Source: JBAXAB01 sp043718245
Lineage (GTDB): Bacteria; Patescibacteriota; Minisyncoccia; Phycocordibacterales; CAIZLB01
Assembly: GCA_043718245.1 (NCBI GenBank)
Contig: JAYSWB010000028.1
Span: forward strand, 1-5,138
Length of the DNA stretch: 5,138 nucleotides
Reading direction: 5' to 3'
Position numbers and translations under genes: made by a program. Shown here piece by piece: positions 1 to 5,088 of the stretch; the first letter of the stretch is position 1; each line of letters begins with the position of its first letter. Under the pieces are notes generated by a model that did not search any database, was not told the DNA's origin, and worked only from the letters and a program-made list of their open reading frames with translations.

Positions 1-213
1 ATGGTCAGTCAGGTACCACACTTGGTAACAAAGGGAGTCAACTTTTCTGGTTTTGATTTCCCCGGTACGCGATCTTACTCCGTGGTTATTCACTTGTTCG
101 ATGAACTCCTGATCAACCTTTGTGTGGAGCTCGACGAGTATTACGTGGAATCCGATTTGCATCGAACTGCGAATTTCCCTCTTTCTCTCCTGCAACAACA
201 TGCTTAGTGGCAT
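1..213 (-). CDS. Hypothetical protein, 5' part, cut by the left window edge
   Basis: I do not recognise this protein. The reading frame is open from an ATG at 211-213 (minus strand) to the left edge, giving 71 residues without a stop; it starts MPLSMLLQERKREI. The first 20 residues are rich in Arg, Glu and Lys, followed by a short hydrophobic strand (FHVILVEL) and a mixed polar stretch (EFIEQVNNHG). There is no signal peptide or membrane helix, so it is probably a soluble cytoplasmic protein. The start is supported by GGAGAA six bases upstream; a second in-frame ATG four codons later is a less likely start. A promoter-like pair and two hairpins lie upstream, so it is probably transcribed separately from uvrB. 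The opposite strand is also open over most of this stretch, so the call depends on the ribosome site and promoter. Function unknown. Confidence 0.55.
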   Translation of the reverse strand, partial: MPLSMLLQERKREIRSSMQIGFHVILVELHTKVDQEFIEQVNNHGVRSRTGEIKTRKVDSLCYQVWYLTDH

Positions 214-219
214 AACTTG

Positions 220-225
220 TTCTCC
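220..225 (-). promoter_or_regulatory. Shine-Dalgarno site of the left-edge gene
   Basis: On the minus strand the sequence reads GGAGAA, then six bases, then ATG at 213. This is close to the ideal anti-Shine-Dalgarno match and spacing. It is what decides both the strand and the start of the truncated gene at the left edge. tgt and uvrB in this window lack any such site. Confidence 0.6.
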
Positions 226-253
226 GGTTTTGAATTTATTATTGGGTGTGAAT

Positions 254-280
254 GTCTTTGACGTTAAAAACGTCAAAGAC
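254..280 (-). repeat. Perfect 12-bp inverted repeat in the leader of the left-edge gene
   Basis: GTCTTTGACGTT is followed by three bases (AAA on the plus strand) and its exact reverse complement AACGTCAAAGAC. As RNA this is a 12-bp stem with a 3-nt loop. No run of T follows on either strand (minus-strand continuation ATTCACACCC), so it is not a typical Rho-independent terminator. It lies between the uvrB stop and the next minus-strand gene, inside that gene's predicted leader. It could be a leader regulatory hairpin, an mRNA-stabilising or processing structure at the 3' end of the uvrB message, or a dyad operator. The sequence does not separate these. Confidence 0.7.
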
Positions 281-281
281 G

Positions 282-298
282 CTGGAACATAGCTCCAG
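282..298 (-). repeat. Small inverted repeat at the predicted transcript 5' end
   Basis: CTGGA, seven bases, TCCAG form a 5-bp stem just upstream of the larger 254-280 hairpin. From the predicted promoter at 305-333, transcription would begin near position 298, so this small hairpin would be the very 5' end of the RNA. Five-prime terminal hairpins often protect messages from decay; that role here is inference. Confidence 0.4.
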
Positions 299-304
299 TA
301 AAGT

Positions 305-333
305 ATGGTAGACGACTATTAAAAACTTATCAA
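305..333 (-). promoter_or_regulatory. Candidate promoter of the left-edge gene
   Basis: The minus strand carries TTGATA (328-333; five of six matches to TTGACA), a 17-bp spacer, and TACCAT (305-310; four of six matches to TATAAT). The pair starts just after the uvrB stop codon and would give a leader of about 85 nt before the ATG at 213. The -10 is weak, so the downstream gene might also be reached by read-through from uvrB, after which no clear terminator is visible. Confidence 0.4.
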
Positions 334-340
334 GTTAGTT

Positions 341-2437
341 CTACCCCTGCATCCACTGCTTTTTAGCCCTAGCACCTTTGTTTAAATCCTTCTTTTCTTT
401 TTCAATTTTCTTATCTGCCTTCATGATTCTCTCTGCAAGTACTTTAATTTCATCTCTTAGAATCGCTGCTGTTTCAAAATCCAACGCTTTCACCGCTTGA
501 TTCATTTGCTTCTCTCGCATCTTAATAAACTTTTTTGGATTCTTTGAAAATTCCTTCTCTTCCAAAATTAAAATATTCGCAACAGTTTTTTGGTGTTCAC
601 TTGCAATCGCCTCGGTAATATCTTGGATCTTTTTAATAATAGTTTTCGGAGTAATTCCATGTTTCTTGTTGTATTCCATTTGTACCGTTCTACGACGATT
701 TGTTTCCCCTATTGCTCTCTCCATTGATCCAGTGATACTGTCTGCGTATAAAATCACATGTCCATCCACGTTTCGGGCAGCACGACCGATTGTTTGAATA
801 AGCGCTATTTCTGAACGTAAAAATCCTTCCTTATCTGCATCGAGAATTCCAATGAAGGAAACCTCTGGCAAGTCTAGCCCTTCTCGGAGCAAGTTTACTC
901 CGACAAGCACATCAAATTCCCCTTTTCTAAATTCAGTTAGAATCTGGATTCGCTCTAGTGTTTCTACATCACTGTGCACGTATTTTGTCTTAATATTCTT
1001 CTCTTTCAAAAATTCTGTTAAATCCTCCGCCATTTTTTTGGTCAAAGTTGTTGCAATGGCACGCTGATTTTTCTTGATAACTTTTTCGGCTTCATTGATG
1101 AAGTCAAAAATTTGACCAGTGTAACCTTCACCTGAAATAATTGGACGAACCTCCAATTGTGGATCAATAAGTCCAGTCGGTCGAATAATTTGTTCCGCTA
1201 CTACCTTACTGTGTTCTTTTTCATATTTCCCAGGAGTGGCAGTTGTATACAAAATTTGCCCTGTTCTCTCTTGAAATTCATCGAATTTCAATGGACGGTT
1301 ATCTGCCGCTGATGGAAGTCTAAATCCAAAATCAATCAAGTTTTTCTTTCGTGATGCGTCACCTGCATACATTCCACCAATTTGTGGAACTGATACATGC
1401 GATTCATCAATTACCGTAAGAAAATCTGGGCTTCCATCTTCATTATGTGGAAAATATGAAAGCAAAGTGTCTGGAGCTTCCCCTGGAGCCTTTCCAGAAA
1501 AATGTCTCGAGTAGTTTTCAATTCCATTGCAATATCCAACTTCACGAATAAGTGCCAAATCATAACTTCCTCTTCTTTTCAAACGATCTGCTTCCAAAAT
1601 CTTTCCTGCTGCGGTTAATTCTTTCAATCGATTGTCCAATTCCTTTTTAATATCTTTAATCGCACGCTCTCGTTCATCTTTTGGAGTAATGAAATGTTTT
1701 GCTGGAAAAAGAAAAAAAGATTCTATTTCACCTATAATCCGACGAGTAATTGCATCAATCTGAGTGATATTTGAAATTCCAATAGCGTCAAAAGTAATTC
1801 TGTAAATCGTTCGTTCGTTCACGGGCATTATTTCCATCGAGTTTCCAATCGCTCTGAATGTTCCTGGGTCCAAATCAGCCGATGTTCGAGTAAACTGCAC
1901 TGCTACTAATCTTCGAATAAGCTCTGCCCTGTCCATTTTTCCCCCTTTTTCTAACTTCATATTTACTTTTTCATATTCAACAGGCGAACCCAAACCGTAA
2001 ATACAAGAAACTGATGCGACAATTATCACATCTTTGCGAGTTAAAAGAGCCTGGGTTGAAGCATGTCGTAGTCGATCAATTTCTTCGTTGATTTGCGCTT
2101 CCTTTTCAATATAGGTATCAGAATGTGAAATGTAGGCTTCTGGCTGATAGTAGTCGTAGTATGAAACGAAATAGTGGACTGCATTGTTTGGAAAGAATTC
2201 TTTATACTCTTGAGCAAGCTGTGCCGCTAATGTTTTGTTGTGCGCGATTACCAATGTCGGCTTGTTTATCTGCTGGATAACATTCGCCACCGTAAAAGTC
2301 TTTCCAGAACCTGTCACTCCTAAAAGTGTCTGGTGTTTGTTGCCTTTTTTAAGGCTTTCAACCAAAGTTTTAATCGCTGTCGGTTGATCTCCGGCAGGGG
2401 TCATTTCGGTTGAGATTTGGAATATGGGCTTACTCAT
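341..2437 (-). CDS. uvrB: Excinuclease ABC subunit B (UvrB)
   Basis: UvrB is the helicase-like, damage-verifying subunit of nucleotide excision repair: UvrA loads it on DNA, it clamps the lesion, and it recruits UvrC for incision. The 698-residue protein is complete (E. coli UvrB: 673). Walker A GVTGSGKT is at residues 40-47, the aromatic beta-hairpin YYDYYQPEAY at 93-102, the Walker B region with DESH at 344-347, REGLDLPE at 518-525 and helicase motif VI QTIGRAARN at 548-556. A UVR domain (about 640-672), which contacts UvrC, is followed by a Lys-rich tail of roughly 25 residues. GYCNGIENYSR (301-311) is another family signature. The ATG overlaps the tgt stop (ATGAGTAA) with no Shine-Dalgarno site, so translation is probably coupled to tgt. 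The start fits the usual UvrB N-terminus (FQIS...PAGDQP). No key motif is missing. uvrA and uvrC are not in the window. Confidence 0.98.
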   Translation of the reverse strand: MSKPIFQISTEMTPAGDQPTAIKTLVESLKKGNKHQTLLGVTGSGKTFTVANVIQQINKPTLVIAHNKTLAAQLAQEYKEFFPNNAVHYFVSYYDYYQPEAYISHSDTYIEKEAQINEEIDRLRHASTQALLTRKDVIIVASVSCIYGLGSPVEYEKVNMKLEKGGKMDRAELIRRLVAVQFTRTSADLDPGTFRAIGNSMEIMPVNERTIYRITFDAIGISNITQIDAITRRIIGEIESFFLFPAKHFITPKDERERAIKDIKKELDNRLKELTAAGKILEADRLKRRGSYDLALIREVGYCNGIENYSRHFSGKAPGEAPDTLLSYFPHNEDGSPDFLTVIDESHVSVPQIGGMYAGDASRKKNLIDFGFRLPSAADNRPLKFDEFQERTGQILYTTATPGKYEKEHSKVVAEQIIRPTGLIDPQLEVRPIISGEGYTGQIFDFINEAEKVIKKNQRAIATTLTKKMAEDLTEFLKEKNIKTKYVHSDVETLERIQILTEFRKGEFDVLVGVNLLREGLDLPEVSFIGILDADKEGFLRSEIALIQTIGRAARNVDGHVILYADSITGSMERAIGETNRRRTVQMEYNKKHGITPKTIIKKIQDITEAIASEHQKTVANILILEEKEFSKNPKKFIKMREKQMNQAVKALDFETAAILRDEIKVLAERIMKADKKIEKEKKDLNKGARAKKQWMQG

Positions 2438-3650
2438 GATTAGTTATCATTTTAACATATCCCTGCAGGTAGCTCTTTTTAAACTCAAAAAAGATACCTT
2501 TCTCTATCGAAGCACGCATTTCATCCACAAGGTGAATCAAAAAGTACAAATTATGAACACTAGCCAAAGTACCCGCCAACATTTCGTTGCTTTTAAACAA
2601 GTGGTTCAAATATGAACGGGTATAATTTTTACAAGCGTAACATTTACACCCTTCATCAATAGAATTAAAATCATCTTTATATTTTGCATTCCCTATATTT
2701 ATCTTTCCAAGTTTTGTAAATAAAGTTCCTGTCCTTCCATTTCTTGTCGGAAGTACACAATCAAAAAGATCACATCCATTCTCAACCGCTTCAAACAAAT
2801 CTTCTACTTCTCCAATTCCTAGCAAATGTCTCGGCTTATTTTCCGGCAAAATTTCATTCACCCATTTTACTGCATCTCCCATATCTTCCTTTGAAAAAGA
2901 TCCACCAATTCCATATCCATCAAAATCCATTTTACTTAAAGCTGTTGCGCTTTCTTTTCTCAAATCTTCAAATCGCCCACCCTGTACAATTCCAAAAAGT
3001 GCTTGTTTTTCAGCATATTTTGAAGCTTTATGGTAGTCCAAACAGGTTTTCGCCCATCTGTGTGTTCTATCAAGTGACTTTGCCTGATAAGCATAAGGTT
3101 CCGTGGGTGAAGTACATTCATCGAAAGAAAAAATTATATCCGCTCCGATGTCGTTTTGAATTTGAATAGATTTTTCAGGTGTAAAATAATGCACGCTTCC
3201 ATCAATAATTGATTTAAACATTACTCCGTTTTCATCCACTTTTGCAATTGACATTGCTTCTTCTACTGCACTTCGAGGTAACATTTTGGGTGCATCTATA
3301 CCTTTCACAAACTTTGTAATATTCTTTCCATAAGCAGCCCCCAAAGAAAAAGCTTGAAATCCTCCGGAGTCCGTCATTGTAGGTAAATTCCAATTCATAA
3401 ATTTTCCTAAACCTCCTGCGTCTTTAATTACCTTCTCTCCTGGTTGTAAATATAAATGATAAGTATTAGCTAAAACCACCTGTGCTCCTAAGTCTTTCAG
3501 CATTTCTGGAGTAATTCCCTTGACAGTAGCTTTAGTTCCAACCGTCACAAAAGCCGGCGTTTGAATTTCGCCGTGTGGAGTTTTGATAGTGCCAATTCTT
3601 CCTAATGCACCATCGATTTTTTTATTTATATTAAATGAAATCGGCTTCAT
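2430..3650 (-). CDS. tgt: tRNA-guanine transglycosylase (Tgt)
   Basis: Tgt swaps guanine 34 in the anticodon of GUN tRNAs for a 7-deazaguanine (preQ1 in most bacteria, queuine in salvage types), the entry step to queuosine. The 406-residue TIM barrel is complete. By family comparison, D94 (TMTDSGG) and nucleophile D297 (FDCVLPTR) are catalytic, D177 (FDEC) binds the base, and C335, C337, C340 and H366 form the zinc site. The protein is about 30 residues longer than E. coli Tgt (375). The excess lies between SLG (102-104) and about residue 137, making the D94-D177 gap 83 residues against 54 in the Zymomonas enzyme. The pocket loop reads GGSFSKED instead of the usual bacterial GGLAVGE. The ATG gives the expected N-terminus (GRIGTIKTPHG), though no Shine-Dalgarno site precedes it. 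It is the first gene of an operon with uvrB. No queuosine synthesis genes are visible. Confidence 0.97.
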   Translation of the reverse strand: MKPISFNINKKIDGALGRIGTIKTPHGEIQTPAFVTVGTKATVKGITPEMLKDLGAQVVLANTYHLYLQPGEKVIKDAGGLGKFMNWNLPTMTDSGGFQAFSLGAAYGKNITKFVKGIDAPKMLPRSAVEEAMSIAKVDENGVMFKSIIDGSVHYFTPEKSIQIQNDIGADIIFSFDECTSPTEPYAYQAKSLDRTHRWAKTCLDYHKASKYAEKQALFGIVQGGRFEDLRKESATALSKMDFDGYGIGGSFSKEDMGDAVKWVNEILPENKPRHLLGIGEVEDLFEAVENGCDLFDCVLPTRNGRTGTLFTKLGKINIGNAKYKDDFNSIDEGCKCYACKNYTRSYLNHLFKSNEMLAGTLASVHNLYFLIHLVDEMRASIEKGIFFEFKKSYLQGYVKMITNHE

Positions 3651-3657
3651 GCTGGTT

Positions 3658-3666
3658 AATCTAACA
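3658..3666 (-). promoter_or_regulatory. Extended -10-like element directly before tgt
   Basis: On the minus strand TGT is followed by TAGATT (3658-3663; four of six matches to TATAAT, with an upstream TG as in extended -10 promoters). No convincing -35 is present; TTCATT 17 bp upstream matches poorly. Transcription would start about seven bases on, at or within a base or two of the tgt ATG at 3650, which would make a leaderless or nearly leaderless message. A strong terminator stands upstream and tgt has no Shine-Dalgarno site, so a promoter in this short gap is expected. The exact element is uncertain. Confidence 0.35.
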
Positions 3667-3683
3667 CATTCCTTAAATTTAAT

Positions 3684-3720
3684 GAAAAGTTAAAGAGCCC
3701 GGCGCTTCGCGCCGGGCTCT
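3684..3720 (-). terminator. Rho-independent terminator of the 255-residue gene
   Basis: AGAGCCCGGCGC, three loop bases and the exact complement GCGCCGGGCTCT form a 12-bp, very GC-rich stem (3694-3720). On the minus strand it is followed by TTAACTTTT, an interrupted T tract. It begins 3 nt after the TGA stop of the gene at 3724-4491. On the plus strand no T run follows, so it works in the minus direction. Its tight position after TGA also supports TGA being read as stop in this organism. Confidence 0.88.
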
Positions 3721-3723
3721 GAC

Positions 3724-4491
3724 TCAACGTTTGGATACCTCCGACGCCTTCTTCCTGCCTCCCCTCTTGTGTCTCTTCATATTTTCACTGACAGGCTCGG
3801 CTTTGAACCCATTCTTGAAACCATCACGAAGAATCTCGTAGGTGAACGCCCAGACTGGGAAGTCAACGGTCACCCTGCATTTTCGACAAATAAGCCGGGA
3901 GGTACTTTTATCCCTTTTCTTGAGGCAAAAAAGCCCTCCGCAGTCGGGCCCGTGAATCCCAGCATCTGACCTATTAATCTCGTCATTGTCACGGGTATGT
4001 CGGCACAGAAACCGAAGTTCACCGTGGTCTGGATTTGGAGTCGGTGGAACTTCAGCCAGAGTGCCTTTTCCATCAGGAAGTATGATTGGCTCAAAAGGCT
4101 CAGCCATTTGAAGTTTCGACACAATACATTCGAAGAATTCATAGATCCTTCCGATCTTGTCCGAATTGGTTTGAACCGAGTAGAGCGAAAAACTATCAAA
4201 CCAAGCCGTAGCCATTGTGACCTTCCTATCCTTTTCAAAGACATGAATGTTTCCCCATTCGTTTACAATGGAAACTTCGTCCGCATCATGCGCAGCCCCT
4301 TGATGAAGCTTTCCAAGTGCGATTTTAGTTGGGTGGAAGTATGCACTTTCAAGCACTTGCCGAACTACCAGCTCGTCACCTAGAGACAACGAGCTTATCC
4401 TTTTGAGGTTTGCACCATGCTTGATAACGAAATTGACCCACGCCACTGCTGCCGTCTGCCTTTGTCTATCCGAGATTCTGAATTGTTCCAT
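3724..4491 (-). CDS. Orphan protein of 255 residues with C-terminal cysteine cluster
   Basis: I do not recognise this protein. Residues 1-130 look like a folded alpha/beta domain; a Pro-rich linker (EVPPTPNP, 147-154) separates it from a C-terminal part carrying C163, H165, C184, C189, C202 and C205. The last pair (CRKC) sits in a ribbon-like context, SRLICRKCRVTVDFP, so a zinc-binding module is likely but its exact ligands are unclear. The last 20 residues are strongly basic (KRHKRGGRKK), suggesting contact with nucleic acid; this is inference. There is no signal peptide or membrane segment. The ATG has AAAGG five bases upstream and is the only early Met. The gene is a self-contained unit with a promoter about 80 bp upstream and a terminator directly after the TGA. 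It appears richer in G+C than tgt (28 of 60 at 3961-4020 against 17 of 60 at 2881-2940), compatible with an accessory origin. Confidence 0.78.
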   Translation of the reverse strand: MEQFRISDRQRQTAAVAWVNFVIKHGANLKRISSLSLGDELVVRQVLESAYFHPTKIALGKLHQGAAHDADEVSIVNEWGNIHVFEKDRKVTMATAWFDSFSLYSVQTNSDKIGRIYEFFECIVSKLQMAEPFEPIILPDGKGTLAEVPPTPNPDHGELRFLCRHTRDNDEINRSDAGIHGPDCGGLFCLKKRDKSTSRLICRKCRVTVDFPVWAFTYEILRDGFKNGFKAEPVSENMKRHKRGGRKKASEVSKR

Positions 4492-4496
4492 TTTGA

Positions 4497-4501
4497 CCTT
4501 T
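4497..4501 (-). promoter_or_regulatory. Shine-Dalgarno site of the 255-residue gene
   Basis: The minus strand reads AAAGG, five bases, then ATG at 4491. This is a moderate but well-spaced ribosome site and fixes the start of the orphan gene. Confidence 0.55.
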
Positions 4502-4570
4502 CTATTTTGATGTTAGTTGAGTTGAGAGAATTTTAAGTTTTATTTACTTTTGTAGAACTTCTAATTCGAA

Positions 4571-4598
4571 ATGATACTCTAAAAGCAAAATATATCAA
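4571..4598 (-). promoter_or_regulatory. Promoter of the 255-residue gene
   Basis: The minus strand carries TTGATA (4593-4598, five of six matches), a 16-bp spacer and TATCAT (4571-4576, five of six matches). It begins only a few bases after the T tract of the upstream terminator, as expected for a new transcription unit. The predicted leader is about 70 nt. A second TTGATA eight bases upstream (4601-4606) overlaps the terminator T tract and is less well placed. Confidence 0.6.
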
Positions 4599-4603
4599 TG
4601 TAT

Positions 4604-4632
4604 CAAAAAGGCCACCTTTGTGGGGCGGCCTT
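4604..4632 (-). terminator. Rho-independent terminator after the small membrane-protein ORF
   Basis: On the minus strand AAGGCCGCC pairs with GGTGGCCTT (nine pairs, one of them G-U) around a 7-nt loop CCACAAA, and the stem runs straight into TTTTT (4605-4609). It lies about 11 nt after the TAG stop of the ORF at 4644. This is good evidence that a minus-strand transcript really crosses 4640-5000. Confidence 0.82.
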
Positions 4633-4635
4633 GTA

Positions 4636-4678
4636 AGAGAGCTCTAGAACTGTGGATTCAGAGAGCTTATTGAACTGT
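4636..4678. repeat. Imperfect tandem duplication at the ORF stop
   Basis: AGAGAGCT, 3 bases, GAACTGT (4636-4653) is repeated as AGAGAGCT, 4 bases, GAACTGT (4660-4678), a period of 24-26 bases. The stop codon of the minus-strand ORF lies in the spacer of the first copy. It may be a remnant of a local slippage duplication that moved the stop. Confidence 0.5.
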
Positions 4679-4889
4679 TAACACTTGCCATGTTGAACAG
4701 ATCATTGGGTCCAGTGGATAAAACGTTATCCATTAGTCCAAAGAACTTTAGGAGGGTGATTTCCACTGCGTGGAAGACCTCAGGCATGCCTATCCTCATA
4801 ACGATGAGGAAAATCATGAATCCAATTGATGAGCGGATTCCAAACATGATTTTGAATTTTAAGGGGGATAGTGTTAATACGGCAGACAA
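4644..4889 (-). CDS. Possible small membrane protein, start uncertain
   Basis: This is an unrecognised short ORF: 81 residues from a TTG at 4889, or 67 from the first ATG at 4847. It has one clear hydrophobic stretch (IGFMIFLIV followed by MRIGM), then an amphipathic segment (VEITLLKFFGLM) and a polar Ser/Asn-rich tail, so a small inner-membrane protein is the best guess. Neither start has a Shine-Dalgarno site; I give the longer form because the extra 13 residues read smoothly into the hydrophobic part, but ATG 4847 is about as likely. The frame is closed by TAG before the TTG. In favour of a real gene are a near-consensus promoter upstream and a good terminator just after the stop, on the same strand. 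Alternatively the transcript may be a structured non-coding RNA of about 400 nt, since the region holds several perfect short hairpins. Confidence 0.45.
   Translation of the reverse strand: MSAVLTLSPLKFKIMFGIRSSIGFMIFLIVMRIGMPEVFHAVEITLLKFFGLMDNVLSTGPNDLFNMASVNSSISSLNPQF
4715..4732 (-). repeat. Perfect 7-bp hairpin with CGTT loop
   Basis: On the minus strand TGGATAA, loop CGTT, TTATCCA. It lies within the small ORF. A second hairpin of identical geometry and identical loop is at 4793-4810. Confidence 0.5.
4761..4775 (-). repeat. Perfect 6-bp hairpin
   Basis: TTCCAC, three bases, GTGGAA: a short perfect inverted repeat between the two CGTT-loop hairpins of the same transcript. On its own it could be chance; as part of a cluster it adds to the case for a structured RNA. 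Confidence 0.35.
4782..4793. repeat. Palindromic motif, copy 1 (AGGCATGCCT)
   Basis: A perfect 10-bp palindrome AGGCATGCCT followed by AT. The same motif with one extra central base, AGGCAATGCCTAT, occurs at 4900-4912, about 120 bp away and upstream of the ORF. Confidence 0.4.
4793..4810 (-). repeat. Perfect 7-bp hairpin with CGTT loop, second copy
   Basis: On the minus strand TCCTCAT, loop CGTT, ATGAGGA. Stem sequence differs from the 4715-4732 hairpin, but stem length and loop are the same. Confidence 0.5.
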
Positions 4890-4897
4890 GCCGCTCT

Positions 4898-4912
4898 ATA
4901 GGCAATGCCTAT
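4898..4912. repeat. Palindrome ATAGGCA-A-TGCCTAT before the small ORF
   Basis: A perfect inverted repeat with a single central base, in the leader just upstream of the possible TTG start. It could be a dyad binding site for a repressor or a 6-bp RNA hairpin with a 3-nt loop. A shorter relative lies at 4782-4793. Confidence 0.45.
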
Positions 4913-5006
4913 TTTCCCCCCTTCACGGGATACAATATAAAAATTACGTAACGAGAAAGAGAGAAAATCGGTTCTTATTTTTGCAAAGAACTTTGATTAC
5001 AGTATT

Positions 5007-5034
5007 ATTATAATATAGTTATAGTTTCTGTCAA
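5007..5034 (-). promoter_or_regulatory. Strong near-consensus promoter, minus strand
   Basis: The minus strand has perfect TTGACA (5029-5034), a 16-bp spacer and perfect TATAAT (5007-5012). Transcription would start near 5000 and run into the small ORF, giving a leader of about 110 nt to the TTG or 150 nt to the ATG. This is the best match to a housekeeping sigma promoter in the window. Its -35 coincides with TGTCAAGC on the plus strand, a possible end of the insertion sequence to the right. Confidence 0.72.
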
Positions 5035-5060
5035 GCTAATCGTAATGGTTCAATAGCTTG
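5032..5060. repeat. 7-bp inverted repeat ahead of the putative transposase gene
   Basis: CAAGCTA (5032-5038) and TAGCTTG (5054-5060) are exact inverted copies separated by 15 bases. They lie just upstream of the ATG at 5089, where the left end of an insertion sequence would be expected, and may be transposase-binding half-sites or a leader hairpin. Confidence 0.4.
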
Positions 5061-5088
5061 GACGCACCACATCATTTAAACTAAGTTC

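Noticed and set aside
1..207. Plus-strand reading frame of 68 codons at the left edge
   Set aside because: It lies opposite the minus-strand partial gene, which has a well-spaced Shine-Dalgarno site and a promoter; the plus frame has no visible start signals and its protein resembles nothing I know.
254..280. Rho-independent terminator for uvrB
   Set aside because: The stem is perfect but has moderate A+T content and no T run on the exit side in either direction, so I list it only as an inverted repeat.
2462..2469. CCTGCAGG palindrome near the end of tgt
   Set aside because: A single 8-bp palindrome inside coding sequence is expected by chance.
2744..3169. Plus-strand reading frame of 141 codons
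   Set aside because: It lies wholly within tgt on the other strand; the composition (many His, Leu, Pro) is what antisense of an AT-rich coding sequence gives.
3870..4383. Reading frames of 124 (minus) and 128 (plus) codons inside the 255-residue gene
   Set aside because: Both are contained in the larger gene, which has a promoter, ribosome site and terminator matching its ends. They have no signals of their own.
4604..5000. Known structured RNA (RNase P RNA, tmRNA, SRP RNA, 6S RNA)
   Set aside because: I looked for their conserved core sequences on both strands and saw none.
4981..5008. Possible plus-strand promoter (TTGCAA, 16 bp, TATTAT) for the transposase gene
   Set aside because: The -35 match is weak, the region is very AT-rich so such matches are expected, and it would lie outside the presumed element end.
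4690..5013. Plus-strand reading frame of 107 codons opposite the small membrane-protein ORF
   Set aside because: No ribosome site or terminator in the plus direction, while the promoter at 5007-5034 and terminator at 4604-4632 both point to the minus strand.
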